DNA from: Calothrix sp. 336/3
GTDB lineage: Bacteria; Cyanobacteriota; Cyanobacteriia; Cyanobacteriales; Nostocaceae
Direction of reading: 5' to 3'
Length of the DNA: 64,000 nucleotides
Assembly (NCBI RefSeq): GCF_000734895.2
Contig: NZ_CP011382.1
Span: 5,620,700 to 5,684,699, forward strand
A program made the position numbers and the translations under genes. The notes below the pieces were generated by a model. That model saw only the letters and a list, made by a program, of their open reading frames with translations, had not been told where the DNA came from and did not search any database. This document shows positions 47,552 to 56,103 of the stretch, in pieces; position 1 is the stretch's first letter; the number at the start of each line of letters is the position of its first letter.

Positions 47552-47869
47552 TTGGCAAGGAGACGAAAGCGGAAAAGCCGTCGTCGCCAGGAAGGACGAC
47601 GTATTTTAGAACATGTGCCTCAATATAGCATTGAAAGCGGCGAAGATAAGCCTGTAACAGCAGCCCGTAAATTCATTCAGGCTGAGGGCATATTGCCACC
47701 TGCACTCTTGCTCGTAAAACGGAATGAACACACCACAGACCGTTATTTTTGGGCAGAGAAGGGTTTGTTCGGTGCTCAGTACGTTGAAGAAAATCATTTC
47801 CTATTTCCCAGTTTACGTACATTGGAGGGACCCCCAGGACAAGAAGTGCTAGCAATGGCGAGTCGGTAA
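47552..47869 (+). CDS. DUF3155 family protein
   Basis: A 105-residue protein of the cyanobacteria-only DUF3155 family, starting at TTG with a strong Shine-Dalgarno. The N-terminus is extremely basic (ARRRKRKSRRRQEGRR), suggesting nucleic-acid or ribosome contact. It is followed by VTAARKFIQAEGILPPALLLVKRNEHTTDRYFWAEKGLFGAQYVEENHFLFPSL, the conserved core. Function is unknown. It stands alone between long spacers. Confidence 0.85.
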   Translation: MARRRKRKSRRRQEGRRILEHVPQYSIESGEDKPVTAARKFIQAEGILPPALLLVKRNEHTTDRYFWAEKGLFGAQYVEENHFLFPSLRTLEGPPGQEVLAMASR

Positions 47870-48509
47870 ACCATTAAGGTTGCTCAGTACAAATTTCAGT
47901 GAGGCTTTTGACCATTATTTACTGGCAGATAGCTGATTTTATTCAGTATTTCATGTTTTTTTAAAGTTTGTAGCCATTTTGCCAGTCAGACTAGATTCAC
48001 CTGGATAGTTAAGGTTAATTCAAATTAGTTATTTAACCAGAATGGTTCAAAATACTATTTGAAGGAGCGAAGATGCATTGTGGGATAGAGCGAATTCTTA
48101 TCTTAGGGTGACAAAAACAAGTTTCAAATTTGGGATTTTGTTTTGGCTTAACGCTTTGCTAGTCACCATAGGAAAAATCCCTAAAAATCCCCAAGTATAG
48201 AAAAATCCCTGTAGAACCCCTATCTTGCTCTGTCAACGCTGATATATACAATTAATGCCAATTGGAAACATGAAGTTGGTTAAGATGGATAGAAAAATGT
48301 CATTTAGGCATTAGTCAATCCTTCTGGAAAAGCTTTTCGGGGCATAAACTCCTAGTAAAAAGCTTTTGTCAACATCTCTATTTCCAATGGTGTGATCTGT
48401 GTCCAAGGCGACCCTACCATTTTCCTCCTCATGTCCATTGCCTCTGGGATTAGTCGATACTAGTCAAAAGCCTCGTTTATCCCTAGAAATGGTCACAAAG
48501 TTAATCACC
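47870..48509. other. spacer between DUF3155 and the CCB-like gene
   Basis: 640 bases between convergent genes. It has a perfect 12-bp palindrome GAAAAGCTTTTC (48327-48338), and its core AAAAGCTTTT recurs at 48358-48367, plus AAAAATCCC-type direct repeats around 48175-48215. No gene is recognised. Confidence 0.4.
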
Positions 48510-49037
48510 TTAGCATGACTTCAACGGTAACATCCGTTGAAGTTCATTTATTTCATCACGATGGGCAACCACAGTGATAACGCTTGGGAAGGTTGAGAGA
48601 TTAGAATTGTTTTCTATTTTCAAACAGACCTTCTCAAGTTTTCCGGCTTTCTTCCAGTAAAATATACCGCTCAAGGGTGCAAGTAGTGGTAAACCGAAGA
48701 AAAGACTACTAACACCAGGAAAGAGCAGAGAGAGTACCAAGGCTAAACAGAGAGTGCCAGCAGCAGCAAGTCCAGTTAGAAAGACTGCCAAAAAGACACT
48801 CGGTTGAACAAAACCTTCAAACACGACTTGGTTCTGTTCTGGGTCCACCGCTGCCACTCGGTAAGACCTGGATTGGAAATACTCGCGTATTTTTGGTATG
48901 AGGATAATTTCTTCTTCTTCAGAAACCAGTCGAGTGACTTCTGTCCGGTCTTTAGTCGAGGCGCGAATAAAAAACACTAGCCCGACTAGTGATAACAGAG
49001 TCAGCAGCAACGTGGATGGCAGGATAGCGGTGTCCAT
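48510..49037 (-). CDS. complex C cofactor assembly protein, CCB2/CCB4-like
   Basis: A 175-residue membrane protein with an N-terminal helix (LPSTLLLTLLSLVGLVFFIRAS), a soluble part (IPKIREYFQSRSYRVAAVDPEQNQVVFEGFV) and a hydrophobic hairpin (FLAVFLTGLAAAGTLCLALVLSLLFPG plus SLFFGLPLLAPLSGIFYW), then a short C-terminal domain. This layout matches the DUF2930/CCB2-CCB4 family, which helps attach haem ci to cytochrome b6 of the b6f complex. The assignment is from memory of the family. It follows the PadR regulator gene by 56 bp on the same strand, so the two are probably co-transcribed. Confidence 0.65.
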   Translation of the reverse strand: MDTAILPSTLLLTLLSLVGLVFFIRASTKDRTEVTRLVSEEEEIILIPKIREYFQSRSYRVAAVDPEQNQVVFEGFVQPSVFLAVFLTGLAAAGTLCLALVLSLLFPGVSSLFFGLPLLAPLSGIFYWKKAGKLEKVCLKIENNSNLSTFPSVITVVAHRDEINELQRMLPLKSC

Positions 49038-49093
49038 AGCAAATAGTTAGTTAATGTTTCACTGGTGGTGACTTATTCATTATTTATTATTCG

Positions 49094-49441
49094 CTACTTT
49101 GTCCTTTCGTTAATATATCCCTGCCACAAACGTCCTAATTCCTGGGCTTGGGGAAGCCAATCCGCAGAAATTTGATACATCCGTCTGGGACGACCACGTC
49201 CTTCGAGTTTTTTCCAATATCCATCTATAGCTTTGTTATCTTCAAGAAACTTAATGGCACTATAAAGTACCGTATCTGAAAGTCTATAGGTGGGATATTC
49301 TGATTCCAATCGCTGAATTAACTCAGTTCCGTAGGACTCTCCTTGTAGTAAAACGTACAAGATATAGCAGATTGCGAGTTCCTGGCACAGGTAAATTGGC
49401 GGAGGATTTTCAAAGAATTTATATATATCCTCAAGTTTCAT
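49094..49441 (-). CDS. PadR-family transcriptional regulator
   Basis: A 115-residue winged-helix protein: AICYILYVLLQGESYGTELIQRLESEYPTYRLSDTVLYSAIKFLEDN followed by the wing GYWKKLEGRGRPRRMYQIS, which is typical of PadR N-terminal domains. It is short, with almost no C-terminal dimerisation helix. It lies immediately upstream of the CCB2/CCB4-like gene on the same strand and could regulate that unit and itself. Its inducer is unknown. ATG start at 49441. Confidence 0.9.
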   Translation of the reverse strand: MKLEDIYKFFENPPPIYLCQELAICYILYVLLQGESYGTELIQRLESEYPTYRLSDTVLYSAIKFLEDNKAIDGYWKKLEGRGRPRRMYQISADWLPQAQELGRLWQGYINERTK

Positions 49442-49518
49442 GGTTGGTGAATGGCTACAAAAATGCTGAGGGCTTTACTGAAAAATCACTGTTAGTGAGT
49501 ATATAGTGTCACCCTCTG

Positions 49519-49538
49519 GATGTGAAGTATATAACATC
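49519..49538. promoter_or_regulatory. candidate PadR operator (GATGT-N10-ACATC)
   Basis: A 5-bp inverted repeat GATGT/ACATC with a 10-base AT-rich spacer, about 80 bases upstream of the PadR gene. PadR operators in other bacteria have ATGT-N8-ACAT; here the spacer is two bases longer. The assignment is tentative. Confidence 0.3.
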
Positions 49539-49758
49539 ACTGAGGCTTGATGAGCTAAGAACAAACATCAAAAATGTGATTTCCTGGGTAGTTTGCCCCA
49601 GAAAAATGGACTTGTCTCTTTTGAGATGCAAAAATGTACACCTCTACCTCATGTTCTAAGCGGTGTGATGAGGAGCAATTAGACAACGACAAGGACGTTA
49701 TCTTTGTGTCAAGTGATGCCGAACGTGTGAGGACTGCTTAAGCGTAAAATGCCGCCTT

Positions 49759-49788
49759 AGCAATTTTAAGGGTAAATTGCTGCTTTTT
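49759..49788 (+). terminator. orphan terminator-like hairpin
   Basis: AGCAATTT (49759-49766) pairs perfectly with AAATTGCT (49774-49781) around a 7-base loop and is followed by GCTTTTTCT. No plus-strand gene lies upstream of it in the spacer, so it may end a small RNA. Confidence 0.45.
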
Positions 49789-50006
49789 CTCTAAAACTTA
49801 ATAAACACTTTTTTTACAGTCTACATCCTAGTACAACTTATAGGAAATGATACTTAGTCTGATTCTTAACTTTTGTGACCAGGAAGACGATTTGATACAT
49901 CATAGGTATGATTGGTACTTAAAATATTATGGTTTGATATTCTTTTTGACCATTTGCTCAGTGTGATAGTAAATTAATCAAGCGCCCAGCACATAGTTGA
50001 TGCAGT

Positions 50007-50576
50007 ATGTCAGAAAGAACCGATTCCCAATCATCTCAAATTCGGGCGATCGCCCAAAATTTTCGCCTTGTCGGTTGGATCAGCTTTTGGATTCAACTGG
50101 TTCTTGGTGTAGTGTCAACGATTATCGTCTTGCTCTTCAGTATTTTTAGTCAGAGGGCAGGTAGTCCCAGTAATAACCCAGGGACTGGTTTTGGAGTCTT
50201 TTTGGCGATATGTGGGTTAGTCACCCTAGGTGTGGGGATTTATTTAGCATTTCGCTATGCCAAAACTGGCAGGCAACTCATGTCTAGCAACCGTAACAAC
50301 CGCCCCAGCAAGCTAGAAACGGTTCAGGTATTACGTTTAGGCTTAATGGTGAATTTACTGGGAATGCTGGTGACTTTGTTAGGTGCACAGGCGATCGTTG
50401 GGACTTTAGTCGCTAGATCCATATCTTCCCAAGCTGTCACCACCCAATTATTTGACCCCAACCGAATTATTAGCGGTTTGGATATGTTAGTTGTCCAAGC
50501 TAATACCAACACCGTCTCTGCTCATTTTGCGGGACTTGCTGCTTCGATTTGGCTATTGAACCGAATCACCAAATAA
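50007..50576 (+). CDS. DUF3611 family membrane protein
   Basis: A 189-residue protein with four hydrophobic segments (for example WISFWIQLVLGVVSTIIVLLF, FGVFLAICGLVTLGVGIYLAF, VLRLGLMVNLLGMLVTLLGAQAIVG, VSAHFAGLAASIWLLNRI). The pattern, including RLVGWISFWIQLVLG and ARSISSQ, matches DUF3611, found in cyanobacteria and plastids. Function is not established. ATG start at 50007. Confidence 0.85.
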   Translation: MSERTDSQSSQIRAIAQNFRLVGWISFWIQLVLGVVSTIIVLLFSIFSQRAGSPSNNPGTGFGVFLAICGLVTLGVGIYLAFRYAKTGRQLMSSNRNNRPSKLETVQVLRLGLMVNLLGMLVTLLGAQAIVGTLVARSISSQAVTTQLFDPNRIISGLDMLVVQANTNTVSAHFAGLAASIWLLNRITK

Positions 50577-50749
50577 ATCATCTTGGTATCAACCAGATAT
50601 TTTATCTTTTCCGGAAGTATCTATTCCCATACTGAAGACTCAGTACAGATAGGGCGGTAAATTTACTGTTTCGCTCCGGCGATCGCTAACTACTAACGCC
50701 CACAAGTATCTTAAAACCTATACTAAAATTTATTTTCAGGTCTTCAGTT

Positions 50750-50956
50750 ATGAAAAAATTAGAAATATGGAAATTTGGTATTCAAGTATTTTTTAGCACA
50801 ATCGTTATCGGATTATGTGCTGTGCAAATAGTCAAAGAAAACAATCAAGACAATAAGATGCTCTACTGGAGTGGGATGAGTTCTGTTCTGGCTTATTGGC
50901 TACCCTCCCCTGCTAGCTTCCAAACAGAGAATAAAACATCTGAAAAAGAACCATAG
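50750..50956 (+). CDS. small membrane protein, unknown
   Basis: A 68-residue protein with one hydrophobic segment (FGIQVFFSTIVIGLCAVQIV) and a weak second one (MLYWSGMSSVLAYWLPSP). CAGG lies about nine bases upstream of the ATG. No family recognised. Single small frame in an otherwise non-coding area; moderate doubt remains. Confidence 0.5.
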   Translation: MKKLEIWKFGIQVFFSTIVIGLCAVQIVKENNQDNKMLYWSGMSSVLAYWLPSPASFQTENKTSEKEP

Positions 50957-51384
50957 TGGTATAATGCGGGACAAGAGATAGGGGAAGATTCGTCACAGAC
51001 CTCCATAGAAAAAGTACCCTGTGATGCTCAAGGAATAATATGCAACTAAATTGTATAAGGTGAAAACATCAAGCGATGGTAGGGTTTAGCTCCTGCTGGC
51101 TTTGTCCATATAATTTAGACGCTGAATAGCTCATAAGCCTGAAATTCTTTCCTATACTGTGTTGCAGTTCAAAAAAAACCATAAATCATTTCTTTTGGAA
51201 CTTGTCTCCTCCTCTCCATCATCAATTTGATTCCACATATTGATTAATAAAACCTACGCAAAAGTGCAAACTTGAAATATACCTAACTGACTGTGATTAA
51301 GCGCGTTCTGAATCCCCGACTGTGGGAAGATGATGAATGGGTTACGCCCAGTCAAAAATTTTCATACTGCATTTGAGCTATCTC
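50957..51384. other. spacer upstream of the cyclophilin gene
   Basis: About 430 bases with no recognised feature. An alternative ATG for the cyclophilin lies at 51337 within it. Confidence 0.35.
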
Positions 51385-52491
51385 ATGTTCAAAATATTAA
51401 AAACTCGTTTGCAAAACAGCTTACTGACGCTGCTGTTGCTAACAATATTTGTAGGTTTAACGACTGTTGGGTGGACTCCCTCCAGTATGGCTGCACTACC
51501 AGCAGGAAATGCGATTACGGATGGTAGAGCTTTATTAAGATATGCTTTGCCTATCAACAATAAACCTGTGCGGGTGTTGCAAGGAAGTCTAGAAGATATT
51601 TCTAGTCAACTGCGAGCTAATCGTCGTTGGAGCGCTGTTTCCAAGGATATTAGCAAAGCTTCACGGGTATTAGATAATCCTGTCAAGCTTTTAGAAAGTG
51701 TCACACCGGAAAATCAAGCTCAGGCGCAAACTCTGATTGAACAACTAAAATCAGGGATAACATCAATCCAAGAATTGTCAGACGCTAAGGATAAATTTGC
51801 AGTTCTTGATAAAAGAGAGCAACTATTAACCTTGGTTGGAGACTTAGAACAATTAATGGTGAAGGGTTTCCCCTTTGAAGTTCCGGTAGAGTATAGTAAT
51901 TTACCTCAACTCAAGGGTAGAGCAACGATCGCCATCAAAACTAATCGAGGTGATTTGACTCTTGTCGTTGATGGTTACAGCGCTCCTGTAACTGCTGGTA
52001 ACTTTGTGGATTTAGTACAACGTGGTTTCTATAATGGTTTAGAATTTACCCGTTCGGAAGAGTCCTATGTATTACAAACTGGTGATCCAGCTGGTAAGGA
52101 TGTCGGTTTTATTGACCCCAAAACTGGAAAATATCGTGGTATTCCTTTAGAAGTACTGGTAGAGGGTGATAAAAAACCTACCTATGGCATTACCCTAGAA
52201 GATGCTGGACGTTATACAGATATGCCTGTATTACCTTTCTCAGCTTTTGGTGCTTTGGCTTTAGCACGTCCGGAGACTGATGTCAATGGTGGTTCCTCCC
52301 AGGTTTTCTTCTTCTTATTTGAACCGGAGTTAACCCCAGCAGGACGTAACTTATTGGATGGACGTTATGCTGTTTTTGGCTACTTGACAGCAGGTAAGGA
52401 TATTTTGGATGAGCTAAAAGCTGGTGATAAGATTGAATCTGCAAAGGTGGTGCAAGGAATTGAGAATTTGATTCCCCCGAATGCAGCTTAA
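51385..52491 (+). CDS. lumenal cyclophilin-type peptidyl-prolyl isomerase (TLP40/CYP38-like)
   Basis: A 368-residue protein from the ATG at 51385; an ATG at 51337 would add 16 residues before the signal peptide. The signal peptide (LLTLLLLTIFVGLTTVG, cleavage near MAA) directs it to the lumen or periplasm. Residues about 30-165 are a helical N-terminal domain (ITDGRALLRYALPINNKPV, which resembles the TLP40 N-domain), and about 175-368 are a divergent cyclophilin barrel (IAIKTNRGDLTLVVDGYSAPVTAGNFVDLVQRGFYNG, SSQVFFFLFEPELTPAGRNLLDGRYAVFGY). Plant CYP38/TLP40 is needed for photosystem II assembly, so a similar role is expected. Confidence 0.9.
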   Translation: MFKILKTRLQNSLLTLLLLTIFVGLTTVGWTPSSMAALPAGNAITDGRALLRYALPINNKPVRVLQGSLEDISSQLRANRRWSAVSKDISKASRVLDNPVKLLESVTPENQAQAQTLIEQLKSGITSIQELSDAKDKFAVLDKREQLLTLVGDLEQLMVKGFPFEVPVEYSNLPQLKGRATIAIKTNRGDLTLVVDGYSAPVTAGNFVDLVQRGFYNGLEFTRSEESYVLQTGDPAGKDVGFIDPKTGKYRGIPLEVLVEGDKKPTYGITLEDAGRYTDMPVLPFSAFGALALARPETDVNGGSSQVFFFLFEPELTPAGRNLLDGRYAVFGYLTAGKDILDELKAGDKIESAKVVQGIENLIPPNAA

Positions 52492-52504
52492 TTATCTGGG
52501 GTGA

Positions 52505-52540
52505 GTTAGCAGTGTGAGGGAAAATCCGCTGCTAATTTAT
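52505..52540 (+). terminator. candidate terminator after the cyclophilin gene
   Basis: TTAGCAG (52506-52512) pairs with CTGCTAA (52529-52535) over a 16-base loop and is followed by TTTATTTC, 14 bases past the stop codon. Confidence 0.45.
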
Positions 52541-52705
52541 TTCACTGGCAGCAAAATTTTTTTCAGTGGCGATCGCTGATTCGGGAAAAATGCAAGAAAC
52601 AATTTCCGGATTCTGAATATACACAGTCTCTTCGTACAAACCTTCTTCTAGCAAGAGTACCGTTTACTCACCACTCATTACCCATCACCCACTACTCACC
52701 CATCC

Positions 52706-53743
52706 ATGACTGTGAACCCAGACTTATCTCACTTAAAAGTCCAAGACATAGGTGAGCAAGGTCTATTAAAAATCCTCCAAGGTTTCTGCCCTCCCGAGAT
52801 AATTGGTGATGATGGGGCAATTTTAGCCATCGTACCGACAGAATCCCTAGTTGTCACCACAGATGTATTAGTTGATAATATTCATTTCAGTAATATTACT
52901 ACATCTGCCGCCGATGCAGGTTGGCGTGCAGTGGCAGCGAATCTCTCAGATTTAGCCGCGATGGGAGCAAAACCTGTGGGTATTACCGTAGGTTTAGGAC
53001 TTCCTGGTGACACCTGCGTGGAATGGGTGAGGCAGTTATACCAAGGTATGGGGGAATGTTTAAACCAGTATGGTACGGTAATTGTCGGCGGTGATATTGT
53101 GCGATCGCCAGTCAAAACCATCTCTATTACTGCTTTTGGTCAAGTCCACCCCTCCCGTGCAATTCGTCGCCACACTGCCAAAGTAGGGGATGTAATTTTA
53201 GTTACAGGATTTCATGGTGCATCCCGTGGAGGTTTAGAGCTACTCTTACATCCGGAATCATCTCAAAATCTCACCCTCCAGGAAAAACAGTATCTCATTA
53301 CAGCCCACCAACGTCCCCAACCAAGGTTAGATATATTAACCTTACTGGAAAGCCTCCACCCCAATTCCAGTCACCAATTACCCCTTCCCATCGCTGGAAT
53401 GGATAGTAGCGACGGTTTAGCAGATGCAGTTCTACAAATTTGTCGCGCAAGTGGAGTTGGTGCAGTGATTCAACAGCATTTATTACCCATACCACCAACT
53501 TTTTTCCACTGGCTCTCCCCAACCCAAGCTAGGGAATATACTTTATATGGTGGTGAAGACTTTGAGCTAGTATTATGTTTACCAGCTGAATTAGCTCAAA
53601 AATTAGTTAGCCAAATCGGTCAAGGTGCTGTAATTATTGGCAACATCACAGAATCTTCCACAGTCATGTTACGTGATATTCATAAAAAAAACCCCGACCA
53701 AATATTAAATCTGAGCCAGGGGTTTCAACATTTTAATCAGTAG
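52706..53743 (+). CDS. thiL: thiamine-monophosphate kinase
   Basis: A 345-residue enzyme that phosphorylates thiamine monophosphate to thiamine pyrophosphate. It has the PurM/ThiL fold: GDDGAI (35-39 region), VVTTDVLVDNIHF, AVAANLSDLAAMGAKP, VGGDIVRSP, VTGFHGASRGG and SSDGLADAV near the C-terminal third, and YGGEDFELVL. Length is normal. ATG start at 52706, directly after a stretch of short pyrimidine-rich repeats. A downstream aaacccc/ggggttt pair lies inside the last codons. It is probably monocistronic; no TPP riboswitch is seen before it. Confidence 0.94.
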   Translation: MTVNPDLSHLKVQDIGEQGLLKILQGFCPPEIIGDDGAILAIVPTESLVVTTDVLVDNIHFSNITTSAADAGWRAVAANLSDLAAMGAKPVGITVGLGLPGDTCVEWVRQLYQGMGECLNQYGTVIVGGDIVRSPVKTISITAFGQVHPSRAIRRHTAKVGDVILVTGFHGASRGGLELLLHPESSQNLTLQEKQYLITAHQRPQPRLDILTLLESLHPNSSHQLPLPIAGMDSSDGLADAVLQICRASGVGAVIQQHLLPIPPTFFHWLSPTQAREYTLYGGEDFELVLCLPAELAQKLVSQIGQGAVIIGNITESSTVMLRDIHKKNPDQILNLSQGFQHFNQ

Positions 53744-53948
53744 ATAATTGCCGATCAGTCCATAAATGAGACTAATTTTCAAATATCCCTATCATCGCTG
53801 ATTAAGGTTGTGATATGAATTTGCGAAATCTGTCTATGAGTGATTAGAACCATAAGACTAGACAATCAGTACAGAATGGCAAAAATCGCTAACCAAGAAA
53901 AAGTTTAAAATCAGCATTTATAATCGGTTAGAAATTTTGCCCCATCCA

Positions 53949-54962
53949 CTAGTTCCACTTCACAGCAACAAGTTCAGCTAAGTCTAGTACACGCTGACTG
54001 TAACCCCACTCATTGTCATACCAAGCCATAACTTTAACCATGTCATTACCCATAACCATGGTCAGGTTAGCATCCACAATCGAAGACTCATCTGTACCTT
54101 GGTGGTCAGAAGATACTAAGGGTAAGTCTGTATAGGCAAGAATACCCTTCAATTCGCCTTCAGATGCTTGTTTGAGAGCTTCGTTTACTTCTTCGGCAAT
54201 AGTACGTTTTTCCACTTGCACAACGAAATCTACCATAGAAACGTTGGGAGTGGGTACACGTAGTGCTACACCATTAAGTTTCCCTTTCAATTCTGGCAAC
54301 ACTAATGCTACTGCTTTTGCTGCACCAGTAGAAGTGGGAACAATATTAATTGCAGCAGCTCTTGCACGACGCATATCCCGGTGAGAAGCATCTAACAGAC
54401 GTTGGTCACCAGTGTAGCTGTGAGTAGTGGTCATTGTACCTTTGATGATGCTGAATTTCTCATGCAACACCTTGGCAATGGGTGCTAGACAGTTGGTGGT
54501 ACAACTAGCGTTACTAATAATATGGTGTTTGTTATGGTCGTAGTCGTGGTGATTGACTCCCATGACGAAGGTTCCATCTTCGTTTTTGCCCGGTGCTGTA
54601 ATCAGAACTTTTTTAGCACCAGCATTAACGTGTTTCATTGCCCCTTCTTTGGCAGTGAAAACCCCTGTCGCTTCGATAATTAGGTCAATATCCCACTCTT
54701 TCCAGGGCAAGTTTTCTGGGTTGCGATCAGATACACATTTAACGGTCTTACCGTTAATGATGATGGAATTATCATCAGCAGTAATGTCAGCACCTTTTAA
54801 CTTCCCTAGCATGGAGTCATACTTCAGCAGGTGAGCATTGGTTCTAGGGTCAGATGTGTCATTGATAGCAACTAATTCAATATTGCTATTTTCTCTGCCT
54901 ACCCAGCAGCGCGCAAAGTTCCGTCCGATGCGCCCGAAACCGTTGATTGCAACTCTAATCAC
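53949..54962 (-). CDS. gap2: glyceraldehyde-3-phosphate dehydrogenase, Gap2 type
   Basis: A 337-residue enzyme, GTG start at 54962. The dinucleotide motif is NGFGRIGR, and the catalytic Cys lies in SNASCTTNCLAP (about residue 153). Several segments match cyanobacterial Gap2, the dual NADP/NAD Calvin-cycle form (LPWKEWDIDLIIEATGVF, TMTTTHSYTGDQRLLDASHRD, RRARAAAINIVPTSTGAAKAV, WYDNEWGYSQRV). Gap2 makes glyceraldehyde 3-phosphate during photosynthesis and in gluconeogenesis. It is monocistronic and transcribed away from nadD, which is also on the minus strand upstream. Confidence 0.93.
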   Translation of the reverse strand: MIRVAINGFGRIGRNFARCWVGRENSNIELVAINDTSDPRTNAHLLKYDSMLGKLKGADITADDNSIIINGKTVKCVSDRNPENLPWKEWDIDLIIEATGVFTAKEGAMKHVNAGAKKVLITAPGKNEDGTFVMGVNHHDYDHNKHHIISNASCTTNCLAPIAKVLHEKFSIIKGTMTTTHSYTGDQRLLDASHRDMRRARAAAINIVPTSTGAAKAVALVLPELKGKLNGVALRVPTPNVSMVDFVVQVEKRTIAEEVNEALKQASEGELKGILAYTDLPLVSSDHQGTDESSIVDANLTMVMGNDMVKVMAWYDNEWGYSQRVLDLAELVAVKWN

Positions 54963-55133
54963 AGCGTCTTGCCCTCTGTTATTTTATGCCTAAAGAAATC
55001 CTATGGATGACCCCGATCATATCGCAAAGGGGGAGTATTTATAACTATCAAGTGTTAGATTCTTAAAAAAAACTAATTTTTTCGTGATGGATGACGGGTG
55101 ATGGGGGAGAGTTGACAGAAAAATAACTTGTGT

Positions 55134-55763
55134 CTACTCATAACCATACAGCTTATGGGTGGCAATGTATTCTCTAACTGATTCCGGTACAAGATGGTGG
55201 ATAGATTGACGATCGCGGCAATGTTCACGAATTTTACTAGAGGAAATTCCAACCATAGGGGTATGCAATACTTGCCATTGTATGCTATGAAGATGTTTTG
55301 TTGATTTGACTAATTGTTGTTCTACTTGCTTGCAGATTTCCTCTGTTTGAGTTATAACCTCACCACTGGGGAATCGAGGTGCAATCAACCAATGACATGA
55401 TTGGACGAATTCGGGGGCACGATACCAGTGAGGTAAAGATTGAAATGTATCTAAACCAACAATCCAATACCAATGACATTGGGGATATTCCACCGACAAG
55501 TCCAATAGGGTGTTAATGGCGTAGGAGACACCATGGTGACGTTGTTCAATGGTAGAAACAGAGAAAGCAGAATAGTTGGCGATCGCCAATTCCACCATTG
55601 CTACTCGATGTTCAAAAGCTACTACCCGTTTGTGAGGTGGTTGAAAGGACGGAACCCAAAGGACTCGTTCTAAAGGTACTTGACGCAGAGCTGTTACGGC
55701 TATCAACAAATGTCCCCAATGCACGGGGTCAAATGCGCCGCCAAAGATTGCCACTTGTTGCAT
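55134..55763 (-). CDS. nadD: nicotinate-nucleotide adenylyltransferase
   Basis: A 209-residue enzyme of NAD synthesis. It has the nucleotidyltransferase signature FGGAFDPVHWGHLLIA (5-20), the WVPSFQPPHK segment, the middle YWIVGLDTFQSLPHWY and the ISSSKIRE motif near the C-terminus, which marks NadD. ATG start at 55763. It is about 170 bp upstream of gap2 on the same strand. Confidence 0.93.
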   Translation of the reverse strand: MQQVAIFGGAFDPVHWGHLLIAVTALRQVPLERVLWVPSFQPPHKRVVAFEHRVAMVELAIANYSAFSVSTIEQRHHGVSYAINTLLDLSVEYPQCHWYWIVGLDTFQSLPHWYRAPEFVQSCHWLIAPRFPSGEVITQTEEICKQVEQQLVKSTKHLHSIQWQVLHTPMVGISSSKIREHCRDRQSIHHLVPESVREYIATHKLYGYE

Positions 55764-56103
55764 TCACTTATCAATTAAGTTAGGCAAACTTTTAGGAATA
55801 TCTGTAACCAGTCTTACATTATAACTAAATGCAGGCAAAACATGAAAATATGTATTTGAAAATACAGGCTTTTGTTTCCAGATTATGCAGAAATTTGCAG
55901 AATAATCATAATATTAGTTCAGGAAGAGAAAAAATCGGGAGCAAGGTAAAATCATTTTAAACAATTACAGCCAAAAAGGCATAAATGCACTTATCATCAA
56001 ACATGAAAACGATACAGATACCGTATCGGTAAAAAACAAATTCCTGTTATGATACCCGTGATATTTTTGATTAGTGTGTGGTGTGGTGTTTGAGGAGCAA
56101 TCA
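55764..56103. other. divergent promoter region of nadD and murC
   Basis: 340 bases with the short palindrome GATACCGTATC near 56019 and a TATGAT near 56048 that could be a -10 box for murC. No gene is seen. Confidence 0.35.

Larger units (their letters stand above)
49442..50006. other. spacer with candidate small-RNA region
   Basis: 565 bases between divergent genes. It contains a possible operator at 49519-49538 and a stand-alone terminator-like hairpin at 49759-49788. No protein-coding frame is seen. Confidence 0.4.

Noticed and set aside
51330..51527. 65-codon plus-strand frame at the cyclophilin start
   Set aside because: It overlaps the cyclophilin signal peptide in another frame and looks like a shadow.
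53688..53725. AAACCCC/GGGGTTT inverted repeat as thiL terminator
   Set aside because: It lies inside the last codons of thiL and is not followed by a T-run.
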